The notes beneath the pieces were generated by a model. It worked only from the letters and a program-made list of their open reading frames with translations. It was not told where the DNA came from and made no database searches. DNA of 64,000 nucleotides from Glandiceps talaboti (lineage: Eukaryota > Hemichordata > Enteropneusta > Spengelidae), in NCBI RefSeq assembly GCF_964340395.1, contig NC_135558.1, forward strand, positions 10,532,501 to 10,596,500. The letters are read 5' to 3'. Made by a program: the position numbers and the translations under genes. Positions 1 through 12,599 of this stretch are shown here, piece after piece (within the stretch, counting starts at the first letter, position 1; each line of letters starts with the position of its first letter).

Positions 1-4
1 TGAT

Positions 5-80
5 TAGTTCCATCCATCCATCCATTCATCCGTCCATATCTCCATACATCCATCTATCCATCTAGTATCTATCTATCTGT

Positions 81-144
<64 letters not shown>

Positions 145-145
145 A

Positions 146-179
<34 letters not shown>

Positions 180-180
180 G
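5..180. repeat. (TCCA)n/(ATCT)n microsatellite
   Basis: TCCA repeats pass into nearly uninterrupted ATCT repeats from about position 62. The array stops at 180, about 60 bp before the palindrome, and resumes just after it. Confidence 0.95.
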
Positions 181-266
181 TAAATAGTATCAAACTCGTA
201 GAATAGAGTGCTCGATGCTTGGGTAAGCAGGGCGGGAATAATCAAAGTGAGTTGGTTGGAACTTGA

Positions 267-312
267 GGTGCTAAGTTGTAACTCCGAGTTTCACGCTCAA
301 TGCGTTCATCAG
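267..312 (-). ncRNA. Hammerhead-ribozyme-like core, left palindrome arm
   Basis: This is the exact mirror of the motif at 317-362, read on the minus strand. CTGATGA starts at 312 and the predicted cleavage-site base is at 280. Transcripts of either strand would contain one ribozyme-sense core and one antisense core, which would pair with each other and compete with ribozyme folding. Confidence 0.5.
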
Positions 313-316
313 ACAT

Positions 317-362
317 CTGATGAACGCATTGAGCGTGAAACTCGGAGTTACAACTTAGCACC
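317..362 (+). ncRNA. Hammerhead-ribozyme-like core, right palindrome arm
   Basis: The conserved hammerhead core is present: CTGATGA (317-323); stem II ACGC/GCGT (324-327 with 333-336) closed by the loop ATTGA; GAA (337-339); then a short stem III ACT/AGT (340-342 with 346-348) with loop CGG; and T349 at the cleavage position, giving a GUU site. The 3' strand of stem I would be 350-362. Its complement lies at 267-279 rather than directly upstream of 317, so this copy may be rearranged and inactive. Very short stem III hammerheads are known from Penelope-like retroelements, and a Penelope-like remnant lies at 30.6 kb. The assignment is by motif only; folding was not computed. Confidence 0.55.
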
Positions 363-385
363 TCAAGTTCCAACCAACTCACTTT

Positions 386-500
386 GATTATCTATCTATC
401 TATATATCTAGCTAGCTAGCTAGCTAGCTAACTAGCTATCTAGCTATCTAGCTATCTATCGATTATCTATCCATCCATCCATCTATCTATCTAGCTATCA
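386..500. repeat. (TATC)n/(TAGC)n microsatellite
   Basis: TATC, TAGC and ATCC tetranucleotides run straight on from the right palindrome arm. Confidence 0.9.
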
Positions 501-3030
501 CTATGTCTATCACTCTTAGGCAACAATGAATCGCCACTCCGCACTGCAAGATGTCTTGAATAAGTAGCGTGAGCTAAAATACATTATTGAATGTATACAT
601 TAACATCTTTAGTTAATGTAACAAGCAAATTGTTTTCACACATTTCGTGTAACATTTCGAATATAATTATTCTTATACAAATACTCGATTGTGAAAAGTC
701 ATGAATAAATACATATTACTATTAGTCAAATGGCAGCTGACAACCAAGTGGCGAATCGCTGGCAATTCACCAGGTGGTTGTTGTCAATGTTGAGACACGA
801 TCATTTCTCCCGATCGCGACCGGTACCATTCCTATTGCGTCAATAGGCATACTCCAAATATTGCGATACTTGTATATTGTTTAAAATACGATTTGGGCTG
901 TACTAAGTCATCAATCAGCTTTCCTCAACTCGCGCATGACCCGTGACGTCATCAGTTATTACGTACCGTAGACACACCTTGAGTTGTGGTGGGACTCCGA
1001 GTCGGACGTCGGAATTGCCGAACACGTATTTTGAACGTAAAACGACTTAATAAACTTCCTCCATTACTAGATGAATCATTGTATTTATCTTTACACGCCA
1101 ACGTTGTCTTGATTTAAACATTTTAGTACTATTTCTGAAACCTTGCTATCAATCATTTCATTATTTACCATGGAGAAATATGAATTCTAATTTCCTGAAA
1201 GCCTAAGACAAATAGCCTATGGACAAAACCCTCTTCATATAGTATGTGCATCGCTCATCAAGACATCAATTGAACGTTCAACCGTTTAATTGCTTTTCTG
1301 AGGCAGAATTATTGTTTTCCCTCTAATCTTGACTCATTACCGCATGAAATATGTACAAGTTTAACTCTCTCGGTAGCAATCACAAGGCAGTTAAAATGCG
1401 AAATCTAAATCCATGATAGCTCTCTCTCTTAATGTTTCAAATTGTTAAATGCGCTAGATCCCACAAATATGACATCAACACACACAAGGATAAATTAGTG
1501 AACTTTACTCTAAAATGCAATTGCAATTTACTAAAAATTTACAGAACCGAAATTTTGTATCGGACTATTTTGGCGGGAAAATACTCGGTACGATATCGTT
1601 TGATCTTTGATAGCGAAAAACTAGAGAGAATGTAACATGCATATTTTAGATATTCTATGCATCAAAATACTTATCTAAAACACAATTTCCTGAAACCGAC
1701 TGTTCTTTTTTTTAAATTAGTATATCAATTGAGAGAAATTACAAGTGTGTCGTTATAAGTGATAAATTAATTAACGACTAATTACATGGGAGAGTTGAGG
1801 GAAAAAAAGATAATTTTACAGTCGAGTCAAACTTACACCTTAATCCTTGACTCAGCGCAACAGGTCAGCGACGTCGTGCCAAGGCAATGTATACCTAGTA
1901 GACCGACAGTCTTTTTCAAAACATACACCCCAGATTTTGGGAAGCCGGTGCAATAGACTTACTGATTCAAGTTTAGGGCATGATATGCGAATAAACAACA
2001 AACTTCAACACAAGAGAGAGAGAGAAGTAAAAAGGGTACCCAGTGTTACTGCGTGGGTTCTTGTTTGTTTTGCGCGCGCGCGTCTATTGCATATTGGCGC
2101 TCATTTTGCGGGTTTTTCTCGTAATATAATGTTCATACAAACTTCTCCGAATTCCCACCTAATTTTGTGAAATATTTACTGTAGTCGATGGCTATGAAAA
2201 TGAATCAACAAATACACACACCATCCATTCGCAATGACATCATGCTAATTTACCGTAACGGTACAACCGAAACGATTCGATGATTTCGATGTTAAAGATC
2301 AAAAGAGTTTGAACACTTACTTTTTGACGACAAACCAATATTTCATGGGTATTTTTTTTTCTTCGTCGTTTTTTGGAAGGTTATCATTTAGCTGAGTTGT
2401 CAAAATGTCGCACCTTGTGAGAACTTAAATTTAAGTACGCAACGTAACATCCGTACGCGTACGCGTGTACGTGTGTTTTGATTCACGACTCATGGTGTTT
2501 AATATGCCAGACTCAAAGTTCAAACACGATACTCTCTACCGCTGCCTAGCTGCGACAACTAGTCACCCGCTAAAAGAAATCCTGACAACAGGAAACAACT
2601 CACATTGATCTAATTCGGGCAATTATGGTGACATTTCAGGAAATGTGAAACGACGATACTCGTATGTATGTAGACAACGAAAATGAAAACTTTCGGTACA
2701 CGTCTGAGCTAACGAATGAGTCTGTGTAATTTTCTTTCAGGATAATGACTATCTAGGTGATTCAAATTGCTCACTGTTCCTTAATCAGGAGCTGTAAAGT
2801 TACAGGTTTTGAGTATATATCGTTCAGCCCGATAGCGACTACCATATCCCAGCACTCCGTGGGCTGGCTAATGGGAAAATGTACAATTACTTACTCATAA
2901 TATCGTACACCGTGAACAGCATGGCATCACTTGTGGGTAAAAAAACAATTTTTTTGTAGCTGTACACACGATAAATATAATCAAATTAATTTCTGAGTTC
3001 CGACCCAAAATCAGTGCTCTCAACGGCGAT
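501..3030. other. AT-rich region without recognisable gene
   Basis: No coding pattern, RNA gene or repeat was recognised. Two isolated sites stand out: a CRE-type TGACGTCA at 944-951 and an alternating CG run at 2071-2082. Neither is linked to a gene. Short open frames here look like chance. Confidence 0.6.
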
Positions 3031-3031
3031 C

Positions 3032-3124
<93 letters not shown>
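3032..3124. repeat. (CAGA)n microsatellite
   Basis: About 23 near-perfect CAGA units. It gives artificial open frames on both strands. Confidence 0.97.
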
Positions 3125-3512
3125 GAAAGATACACATACCACTTCGACAAATATGTAAAATTACCCCTCCCCCGGGTTCGAATCAATCCCAAATCACACT
3201 GCATTTTCAGTTCTATTCGTTTGATGGAATTCTAGGTTGCTATACTTCGTTTTTGCTCTAAGGCATGTTATTTTGTTCTGCAATGCCCTGAAATAGCTTC
3301 TATTCTGCACTTAGTTGTAGCAGCAGCAGATGAACATTTAAATTGTATCAGAAGACTCAATGCCGATAGCTATAAACATTCGACTGACAGAAGTCGGAGA
3401 ATTGCCAAGAAAACGTCGTACGTACTCCAAAAGTAGATTCATTCAGTACGCGAACGTATTAGTATCTCATTATTCAATGTTGTTGTTGTTTGACAGGCTG
3501 GCTTTTATTGTT

Positions 3513-3643
3513 CAATGTATGTATGTATGCATACATGTATGTATGTATGTATGTATGTATGTATGTATGTATGTATGTATGTGTATGTATGTATGTATGT
3601 ATGTATGTATGTATGTATGTATGTATGTATGTATGTATGTATG
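3513..3643. repeat. (ATGT)n microsatellite
   Basis: About 30 ATGT units with a few GCATAC and GTGT interruptions. Confidence 0.97.
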
Positions 3644-3649
3644 CATAAT

Positions 3650-6600
3650 ACATAAGTTTAACTCTATAAGTCCTCAACATGAAGGACAATCGATCTATTT
3701 ATTGGCAATGTAATACTCTTGACATATGTTCCATGCAAAATTTGATCGTGTAACGCAAAAACAGTATTATGATTGGAGCGAGAATACAGAGCATACGCTT
3801 GCGCTATACAAAAGGAAACATTTGTATGGCCAGGTTTTCTTTCAAAAGTCGGACGAACGTTGAATGAACATATCGCACATTAGGGTGTGAATTGCATGAT
3901 ATATTATGATGAATCGACGTAGTTCAAATATCGAACCAGACATGCCATTTTCACTACCATACAGGTCGTGTCCATTGGGAGTATACTCTATCTACTTTCA
4001 CACAATACGATTCACTGATGGATAGTTATACCATATACCCATGTAAAATATAGTAATACAGTGTACATGGGCGTATCATGATAAAGTTATGAAGATGATC
4101 TATGCACATTTGTTCATATATCTGACTACAAAGCCAATAAAAGTCATTCGGGTGCGTCATGCATAAAACCGAATCAATAACAATTCTGAAAATAATGAAA
4201 TAATATCAACGATCATTAATTACACACAGAGAGTTACAAGAAGTAGTGCCAATCACATTAAATCGCAAAGATCGTCAACGTTTGTATTGATTGCGTACGC
4301 GTTGAGTATAAATTCATGTGGTCATGGTTTGATCATTCAAAATACTATGGTAGTTAATTGACTTGAAACAAATCGTCGAATGGCTCAAAATCTAGCTAGC
4401 TGACATTGCTACATTTTACTTTTTAGCTCAACAAAATCTTACAAAACACTGCAGACACAGCTTCCCTTCATTATCTGGCGTGACAAAATTCTTACCAACA
4501 TCGCTAAATGTTCTTGTGAGCTACCATTATCTTGCCCAATCCTCGCCAAATTGTTACAATGTATACATGACAACTGCACTTCAGTTTTTTATGTTGTCAG
4601 ATCACAAGGTATAGTAATGTTAATAAGGTTTTTTTTTGCTGAGCCAGACAACAAAATGCACCAATCTTAATAAGATTTTGTTTTAGTGAGATTTTTGTTG
4701 GGTAAGCGGATGATTTGTATCCCATAAGTTGTATTTTGTGTGGGATTCCAAGAAATGCATGAATAAATGCATTTTTGTCTTCTATTTGACAGCTAAGCAG
4801 GTTGTCTTCACTTCGTACACTGCAGATTTCAAGTGAAAAATAGGTTTTAAATCTACTAGCTGAGATTATAGTATGCACTACACAGCCTACGGGTATTTCC
4901 CAAGTGTCCGTGTTCTACCGATAGATCAGACATCTGTCGATTGCACATAACTGTTTTTTATTCACTATGATCACTCCTAGTGTAAATAATGATTTTACGA
5001 GCGACTGCTTCTAATAAAATGTCGTTTTTAACGCATTTCAATAAACTGTCGAGGAAATTGTCATTCAGTTGAGGCTGTTCCGTGCATTTCTAACGAAGCC
5101 AATACTTTGAAATTGATTTCCGCGCGCGCGGGAATTATCATCAGACGACATTTACAACTTGAATCCGCTCAGCCCTGGATATGCGTTTTTTTTGTCATTA
5201 ATTCAATTCTGTGTTATTTCACGATAACATTTTCAAATAATTTAATTTTTCTTAGTAGGACATGATTAGAAAGCCAAATGCCACTTAGGCGCAGATAATG
5301 AACACATTAAACGGAAATTGTTTGCTAGTAGCATCGAACTAATATTACCATAATTGTGACTGCATATAGAAAGCTCGGTGAGGGTCACGAGGTCAAAATG
5401 CGAGGAATGTTATGCTCACCGGATCGGAGCCTAACGAATGAAACCACTGAGTAAGATTAATTTTATAGTCGAGGGACTGGAGCGTAAACTCATTACTAAA
5501 TGGCACAATTTTTATAAGAAAGCCATAAATATAATAGTCAAGGAGTATTGGCGACATGGAGTACGTAATTACTAAAATTTTATGAACATGGGGAATAATT
5601 TCAACAACGATTTCTACACTCCAATATATTTAATATAGTAGGCGGTACGTCATCATTTCTGAGTACATGTAAAACCCTGTAAAATCATGTAATAATGATA
5701 ACACTGTAAATGAGCTTTGACGATCAAACTCATGGTTGGCTTTACAAAATCGTATACTTATACCATATTGGTCTAGTAGTGGTAGTGTAATTCAAGTGTT
5801 ATCGTTTGGCGTAGTAAACATTCAAGGTAAACACGATTGCCATCATTCTCTGAGTTAAGTCGAGGTTCGTGCCCGGGGTTCGCGGAACCTTGCCTAAAGA
5901 TCAGTAATTTCTAGACACGGTTGCTTTCTCAAACGGTTCTCCCATCGACACCACAGCACTGGCCCATTTCTGATCATAGCTATAGCTTGAGTACTCGGAC
6001 CGTAATCGCTTATCCCTGCTTACAGACGGAACATTATCAGACACAGTCCCAAATGGCGTTCCTCCTCCTCTAGGCCAAACTGTTTCAACAGCGAATCTTA
6101 ATAGAGAACATATCGTCCGCAAATTGAACTACTTGCAATCTGTACATGCTGTATGCGTTGGTGACAGGGGAGAGCTCGAACAATGCATTTGTCCTAGGTA
6201 AGTACGCGGTCGGATACATGTATCGCATGATTTAGTCTGAAAACGAGCTTTACTTGTGATGGTATTTTGAAAGAATATATGGTCACGGTACTTAGAGAGC
6301 TGTCCAGGGGATGTACCGTGTTGCATATAACAGAGATAGTCTCTGTAGTGATACTCCGCTAGACATGTAGTCACCCATTTTATATTCTCTACGCATCCAT
6401 AGAAACTCCAACTACTGGCAATATAAGTAATAATAACACTGATCATGCAGAAAATAATGATTTATGCATATAGTGAAATATGCTTTCATGTCCCGAGATA
6501 CGTTTACATATTATGTGGTAACATTTTGAAAAATATATCTATCAACTTTACTTTAGGGTCGTTATATAACTTGGCTCATCACAACAGCAATTTAAACAGG

Positions 6601-8105
6601 CCGAAGGTCTTTATACTGGTAATAGCTACTGCAGTTGTTTACATATACACACTTACCTGTTTTTATCTTTATCCAAATACAGGGTTGAAAGATTCATGCA
6701 TCTGCTCTAGGGTCGATGTCACACGCGATAACGTTACTAAATATATGTTTCCCGCCGTTTCTTCTAAACTACATGTCTGTCCATGTCCGGGAGTGAAGAA
6801 GCCAAAGAAATCGTTTGTTTTCCTCGCCCTACCCTCTACCTCAACCTCGACGTGTTTCGTTTGTTTTGTCCAAATACAACAACAGGTTGTTCAGCGTACT
6901 ACATGAAAACGCAGCACCCGCCTGTGTAGTTAGAAGTGAATCGATCCAATTATGATAGGCCAATTCTTTACACGACTGTCTTCTGCCTTGATATCGACTG
7001 ACTACCTACCGGGTCATGAAACTGTTAAAAAACGAGAGGTCGCGATGGGCCAACGAGTTCGCTAGGTTACTCCGTAGAGTCATTTGCATATGAAAAGACT
7101 TGGACAATTTCAAGTCAGAAGTTCTACACGGATGGAGACGCACTATACTACACACAAGAACGAATTTTCTCTTTCATACACCAGGTCAACCTACATCCCA
7201 GATGAATAACTGTAATCATCATCAAATTTGTAAATAATTTATTTTCTTTTCTCGAATAGATCTCGGAAGACTATATTCAGTACATGAAAGATGCGACTTC
7301 CCTCACCCCTTTAAATAAATGGTTTCTTCTCTTTACACACACCTTTGCTTTGAAACGTGGATAATAGGTTAATAGCGCAGAACAGTGAACAATAATTGTA
7401 CGGTTTCTCCTCTTGAAACGAAATAAAAAACAGTCATGACATGGAAACTATAAAAGTGTTTAACCTCAAAGCTCTCTGAATGGTTTTAAAGCAACAGTTT
7501 TAAAATGAAGGTATATTTGACGTTGGTGGCGCTTTGTATGTCTGTTTCCCGCTCTTGCTCGTTCAATCTTCCCGCGTTTCAACTCCAGTTGCAATCATCA
7601 CGATTTACTTTAAAGATGTGTCCTAAAAGCTATCATAAAGGTGTCCATTGTATAAATTGATTATGAGAGAACAATCACATTAATGAATAAATACGTCGTT
7701 TAATACATAAATTTGAAAAATTAACAAAAAACTAAAAAGTATAGTGCGTCTACTTGTAACAATGAAATTTTACATAAATTGAAAGTAATCATTGTGTTGG
7801 TTCGAACTGTGTATTTTCACTTACGTCAGTTTCAGTGAAAATGCGTCAAATTACGTGAACTATCTACGTCATCACCTCACACTTGACATTCATAACAATC
7901 GTCCGTCTCTTTTAAGTTGAGAGGGAGCATAAATGTGTTAATGGTGAAAATCAATGAATGACAGGTCATACATACATTTTCGTTCAAATATATATATTCA
8001 CACCGTATATTCATTCAGTAGTAGTAGTTACGTAGGCCGGAGCTTTCCACAGAAATTGAAAGCATATGCCTGCCGCACCGGTAAGTGTGTACTGCCCAGT
8101 GAGAA
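3650..8105. other. Region without recognisable gene
   Basis: Mostly AT-rich with no clear exons. The longest open frame (6445-6906, plus, 153 codons) contains one hydrophobic stretch near residues 55-75, but I recognise no family or splice structure, so I do not call it a gene. An octamer-like ATTTGCAT lies near 7082. Confidence 0.5.
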
Positions 8106-8107
8106 GC

Positions 8108-8290
8108 GTGGACTAGCCGTACAATAGACACACATACTAGGGAGTTAAAGAGAATGCAGAACAGTGGACTGGCTGTACAATAGACACACATTTGAATTCA
8201 TACTAGAGAGTCAAGAGAATGCAGAACAGGGGACCTGTTGTAGTGACAACGGACACATTTGAATTCAAGCTAGTGAATTAGTAGAGTCAG
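8108..8290. repeat. Short imperfect tandem repeat, about 3 units of 55-65 bp
   Basis: The phrases GTGGACTRGCYGTACAATAG, ACACACAT and GAGAATGCAGAACAG recur at about 8109, 8163 and, more diverged, 8228. Unit length varies because the second and third units carry an extra TTTGAATTCA. Confidence 0.8.
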
Positions 8291-8689
8291 GATAACTAAG
8301 ATAGGGGTACAGTTAAACTCCCTAGCATAACGTTTTTGTATTTTCTGTAATAATATATGGACACTGTTCAACATGATATGCCCCTAATTATTACTTGAAA
8401 GCTATTCCTATTTAAGACAATACAAACACAACTTAGATTCTTTGTCCTGCCATCAGTATCAAGGTAGCTATAGGTGTTTCATTTATGCAAGTTGTTTTTA
8501 CTTTTTCTTTCTTTCTGATCAATTTGTATTTGTCAAAGACTGTTTCTAATAGAATGTCTGCTTATAGCGTCCATCATATATGTTTTCAGCGTTGAACCTG
8601 TCAAACTATCTACTAAGGAGCTACTGTTACATTGCCATGGCAACGCAGGTCCGATGAGACATTCAACGACATTCCTGTTATTACAAACT

Positions 8690-9075
8690 TCTGCACGTGT
8701 CAGATTCTACAAATCCTATATTCTAACGCATTTTGACTACCGTCCTGTAGTTTAAGGGACTTAGAGAGGCTAAGCAAGTTAAAACAAGCAGCAAGAATTA
8801 TACTGGGCTGCCATTTTCAAAGGGCAAGCCATAAATTGGCTGTCACTTTGTGATCGCTACATTTATCATAGAGCTTTTGTACACAATTTGTCATAATGTA
8901 ACACCAGCGTATCTTAAAAGTATGTTTTACTCTTAGACTAGTAATTTAAGTGCCACTCACTGCAGAAACACTAGAGCAGCCACAAGTAACCAACTATATG
9001 TATGCTGAGGGCAAACACACAGTTGTACGTGTCCCATCCGGAGTGAAACTTTAACACCAAAGCAATCCTGTGTTT
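8690..9075 (+). mobile_element. Decayed LINE (CR1/jockey-like) 3' end
   Basis: Translations in shifting plus-strand frames resemble the region after the reverse-transcriptase domain of CR1/jockey-type LINEs. FYKSYILTHFDYRPVV is at about 8701. It is followed by a KQAARIIL-like stretch (8788 on) and later by a weak match to the arginine/tyrosine-rich tail. Stops and frameshifts interrupt it throughout, so it is a fossil. Only the segment downstream of the catalytic motif is visible. The family is assigned from pattern, not alignment. Confidence 0.65.
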
Positions 9076-9079
9076 TGCT

Positions 9080-11400
9080 GTAAATTTCAATACCGAATCC
9101 AGGATATATCAAAGGGCTCGATTCTACAAATTAATCCAAATCTTTTTACTTTTTTCTCTCTGGCTGGTCAGGAATTTATATCTGATTGTTTACTTTTATG
9201 CTCGAATGCACTCTTCATTTCCTTTCTGTCGGAAATGCATTTCAATCTAATTCAATATATCTTATAAAATATTAATGAATGTTTAGCATATCACTGACAC
9301 GATTCTCAAGAAGTGGGTCAAATTATTTAATTTGTTAATCATTAAAAACTGTTGTACTTTACGAAGTGTGTCAAATTCTCACTCGCGCAGATCGGAGGTA
9401 TATATTTCGCGCTGATGCAAAGAAAATCCACTATGGCTTCTTGGCGATATATATGTCTCGGATGATAAAGAAGCCTGTAGCTATATCTCTACATGGATGA
9501 AACATTTTTTATATGGTTTTTTTATATGTCATATGTCTTAGTTACAGAACGTGATAGCAGAAACACCACTATAACCCATGTGCACATACATCTACCACAT
9601 GCAGTAACAATAATTTTAGTTTGAATCTATCTTAGTAATCTCGATTGAGTCCAGCAACAATATCGAATTCGAATATCGAGTCTATAACGGAGATTCCATT
9701 TTCGATTATATTTAACATGATGTCAGTGTAGAGAGTGAATAAAATATACACAATTAAACCTATTTAGGAGTAAGTCAATGTCCACACAGATTATTAGAAT
9801 TTTTGGGTGAACACAAATTGGCTTGTGAACCGCTACTGCTGTTTTTCAAATGATGTTACAAAATGTTAGTGTAACATTATATCATGAGATCATACAATCA
9901 TATCAGGACTTCTATCAGTCCCTAGAAATGTTGAATTATGTTTTGGCGGTTGGAATAGCGTAAATGTATTAACATACGAACCCGAAATAACCACCAAGGA
10001 TCTAGGATGATAAAGTTACAGACTGTGTCCCTTTAACGGAAATTCGATTTACAGGCTGCGCCTCTTTAACGGAAATCGCGTTACAGACTGTGCCCCTTTA
10101 ACGGAAATTCGGATAGAGGCAGTACGCGCGTTGTCGAGTTTGCAGACATGAGAGTTGCCAGTAACGCATGTGACTGGTAAACAACGCCTGTGTCTGGTTT
10201 AATACATATTCGGGTTTACGCCTGCGCATTTTGCACACGTTACAATTTGTTTGTGTATATAGTTATTCACATCATGCACATGTGTCACTTGTAGGTGTAC
10301 TTCACGTGCAGTGCTAGTGCTCCTTCAAGTCACAGAATTGTCTGTGTTCCAGTCTAGATGTATACATCGCGAGAGCGTAGTGCAAGTGCGAACCAGAGGT
10401 GCGAACTTTCACGGTAAGTTGACCCCTGTTCTTTCATCGACAAAAATGTACATGTGTCACTATTATTAGAAAAACTATGCGTGTGTCTGGATCACAACAA
10501 CTTGTAATTGTGTGCTAATAAGTATACACTATTCCATGATGGCAATATTCTACTCTATTTCGACCGTAATACAAAACAATCAATATTGGCAGCTGAATAT
10601 TCCGGAGCAATCGCCGGCAACGATAACTTTGAATATTGTATATACCCAAATAACGTCATTATTTTGTATGATCATCATAGATAGCATTCTTGAATAGAAT
10701 CTTAGCTCACGTCACAATGGACTGATTCTCCATTGTCAGAAACGTTTCCCGTAATATCAAGCAGGACATGCAGTTTAGAAAGTAGTGTGTTTGTCGCTAG
10801 TATAGACCCATCCCTATGCATTGTCTCACTCTGAGTTGTAACACATAAACACAGATAAAGATAAGATAACGAGGTGTAACATTTATTATGCGTACATGAT
10901 TATGAATGCATCTTTATGCTCAAAATACAATGTACAAAGCAATTGACACAAGTACAATTAACATTGTGTGGGTTTAAAATGGGCCATATAATGAGTTTTG
11001 AATAAACACAGCTGCTGGAATGAACGATGTTTTGAAGAGAACCATGCAAGATTGTGTATACATAGACAGTTTTCTGAGCTTTCCTAGTGACTAGCATGAA
11101 GTTTAACAACAGACATTGATACTGGTAGTAGTACTGTATTCTCAGCTGTGTCTACAGTCAGTCAATCTTTACATGCATGGTAAAGCATACAAAAATAACA
11201 TGCAGAAATAAAATGATTAAAATATATTCTTTTAACCAACTGATGGAGCACTGTTTACATCGACTAGAAAGTTTCCAAGAGGAAGTCTATCATCTGAGGT
11301 CAAAATATGCAGAAACTGAATGAAAATTTGAATTATCTAATGAAAAAGAAGAAGAATAAGTGCCTTTCTTTAATTTGTATAATGAGAATAAAGCATGAAA
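9080..11400. other. Region without recognisable gene
   Basis: AT-rich DNA with no exon-like segment apart from the small tandem repeat at 10016-10112. Confidence 0.5.
10016..10112. repeat. 32-33-bp tandem repeat, 3 units
   Basis: TTACAGACTGTGTCCCTTTA followed by ACGGAAATTCG recurs at 10016, 10049 and 10081. A related single copy (GCAGACTGTGCTCCTTTAAC) is at about 35063, and a weaker one (TTACAGACTGTATCACTTTA) at about 50480, so the unit is part of a dispersed sequence. Confidence 0.8.
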
Positions 11401-11416
11401 TGATGAAATTCATCTT

Positions 11417-12480
11417 CTACCGCATAATTTGACAAAATTTAAAGATTCTTTCATCATGTACAGGAATCTTAGGAGTACACCATCTCCCCAACTCAATATA
11501 AATATTATAATCCAAAATTCTAAATTTAGTCACTAGTCTTCTACCAACTGGATTTTTAATTTGCAGAAGATGTTTCTCAAAACCAAAAGCTGTTTTAAAT
11601 AATCTAAATGTTCTCATTTTGTTTTTATTAGTACTTTTTTCTTCTAATGTCATTATGTAATTCCCTGTACCATGATTACAAAATTCTAGACATAAGTCAT
11701 AAAATTATGATGAACCTTCCTAGTATAATTAAACCTGCAAAGATTTGACCACACACTGTTCTCATTATATTTAACAAGTAAGTTTCTAATAATAAAATAT
11801 AAATACCCCATGTTGAATAACACATAGAACAAATGTAGGCTGCTCACAATAAATTGTCCATCGACAATTAATCTATACCAATACTTTAACAGAAGTTTAA
11901 TTACAGTGAAATTAGTGGGGAAATGACCTAATTCTCCAACAATACCACATCTTGATATCTTATAAGAAACCCAAAGTAGAAATCTATAAAAAGAAAAAAA
12001 AAACATCAACAAGAATCTGAAAATTTCTCAATTTCATAACCCCAAACTTCACATCTGTAAGTCACAATAGCAACAATTAAACAATCAAAGAGATCTAAAG
12101 CCACATCAATAGAAATACTCTAGTTAGAAGAAATAGTTATACATGAACTTAAGAGAGCTCTCGTGGATTTAAACTTCAAGTTATTGAGGTTTTGTTTAAA
12201 TTTACTGTTAGAAGAAATAATGATACCAAGAAAACAGTATTCTCTTAGGCTTACATTGTCGAGAGTAAAATTATAAAAAATAAAATTTGGATTTCCTGTA
12301 TTTACATATGACCTTGATTTCTTAATGTTGATTATTATTTTCTACTTTGTACAAAATAATGTAATTTAAATAAACAACTTTGCAACTCAACTTTAATTTC
12401 TAGTGGTAGAGACTCATCAGCATATAAAAGACAATTCAGAGACACACTTGTAAGTTTCACAGGGCTATCATTCTTGACAA
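11417..12480 (-). mobile_element. Decayed LINE: reverse transcriptase end and C-terminal region
   Basis: Read on the minus strand, the order is that of a non-LTR retrotransposon. The catalytic motif appears as LLYADESL (12409-12430, YADD changed to YADE), followed by an LQSCLFKL stretch. Next comes a GELGHFPTNF...IKYW-like segment (about 11870-11960), typical of the post-RT region. Last is a C-terminal stretch KFRILDYNIYIELGRW...IPVHDERIFKFC (about 11430-11540), which matches the 'GR...IPRDERxCxxC' tail of many LINEs. Stops and frameshifts separate the pieces. Sequence upstream of the catalytic motif is missing: within about 120 bp the satellite begins. It is a dead copy. The clade is uncertain. 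Confidence 0.75.
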
Positions 12481-12599
12481 AACAAGCTCTTTCCAAACTG
12501 GTGGATTCTAAATCAACTCTTTCCTTGTTTTTGACCTGCCTTTACCAATCTTAGACTAAAGTACTAAAATTTATTACAAAAATGTTCGCAATTTGTACA

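Larger units (their letters stand above)
238..391. repeat. Perfect 154-bp palindrome (76-bp arms, 2-bp centre)
   Basis: Positions 238-313 are the exact reverse complement of 316-391, with only CA (314-315) between. I compared the arms base by base and found no mismatch. ATCT/TATC arrays lie on both sides. The arms are not microsatellite; each contains a hammerhead-like core. A palindrome this perfect is recent, under conversion, or an assembly fold-back. Confidence 0.95.

Noticed and set aside
944-951. CRE site TGACGTCA as a promoter
   Set aside because: No gene nearby to regulate; an 8-bp match in 64 kb can occur by chance.
6445-6906. 153-codon open frame with a hydrophobic stretch as a membrane protein gene
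   Set aside because: No recognised family, no supporting splice or promoter pattern, composition like surrounding DNA.
12411-12420. CTGATGAG on the minus strand as another hammerhead core
   Set aside because: It encodes the Ala-Asp-Glu of the decayed RT motif and is not followed by a paired stem and GAAA.
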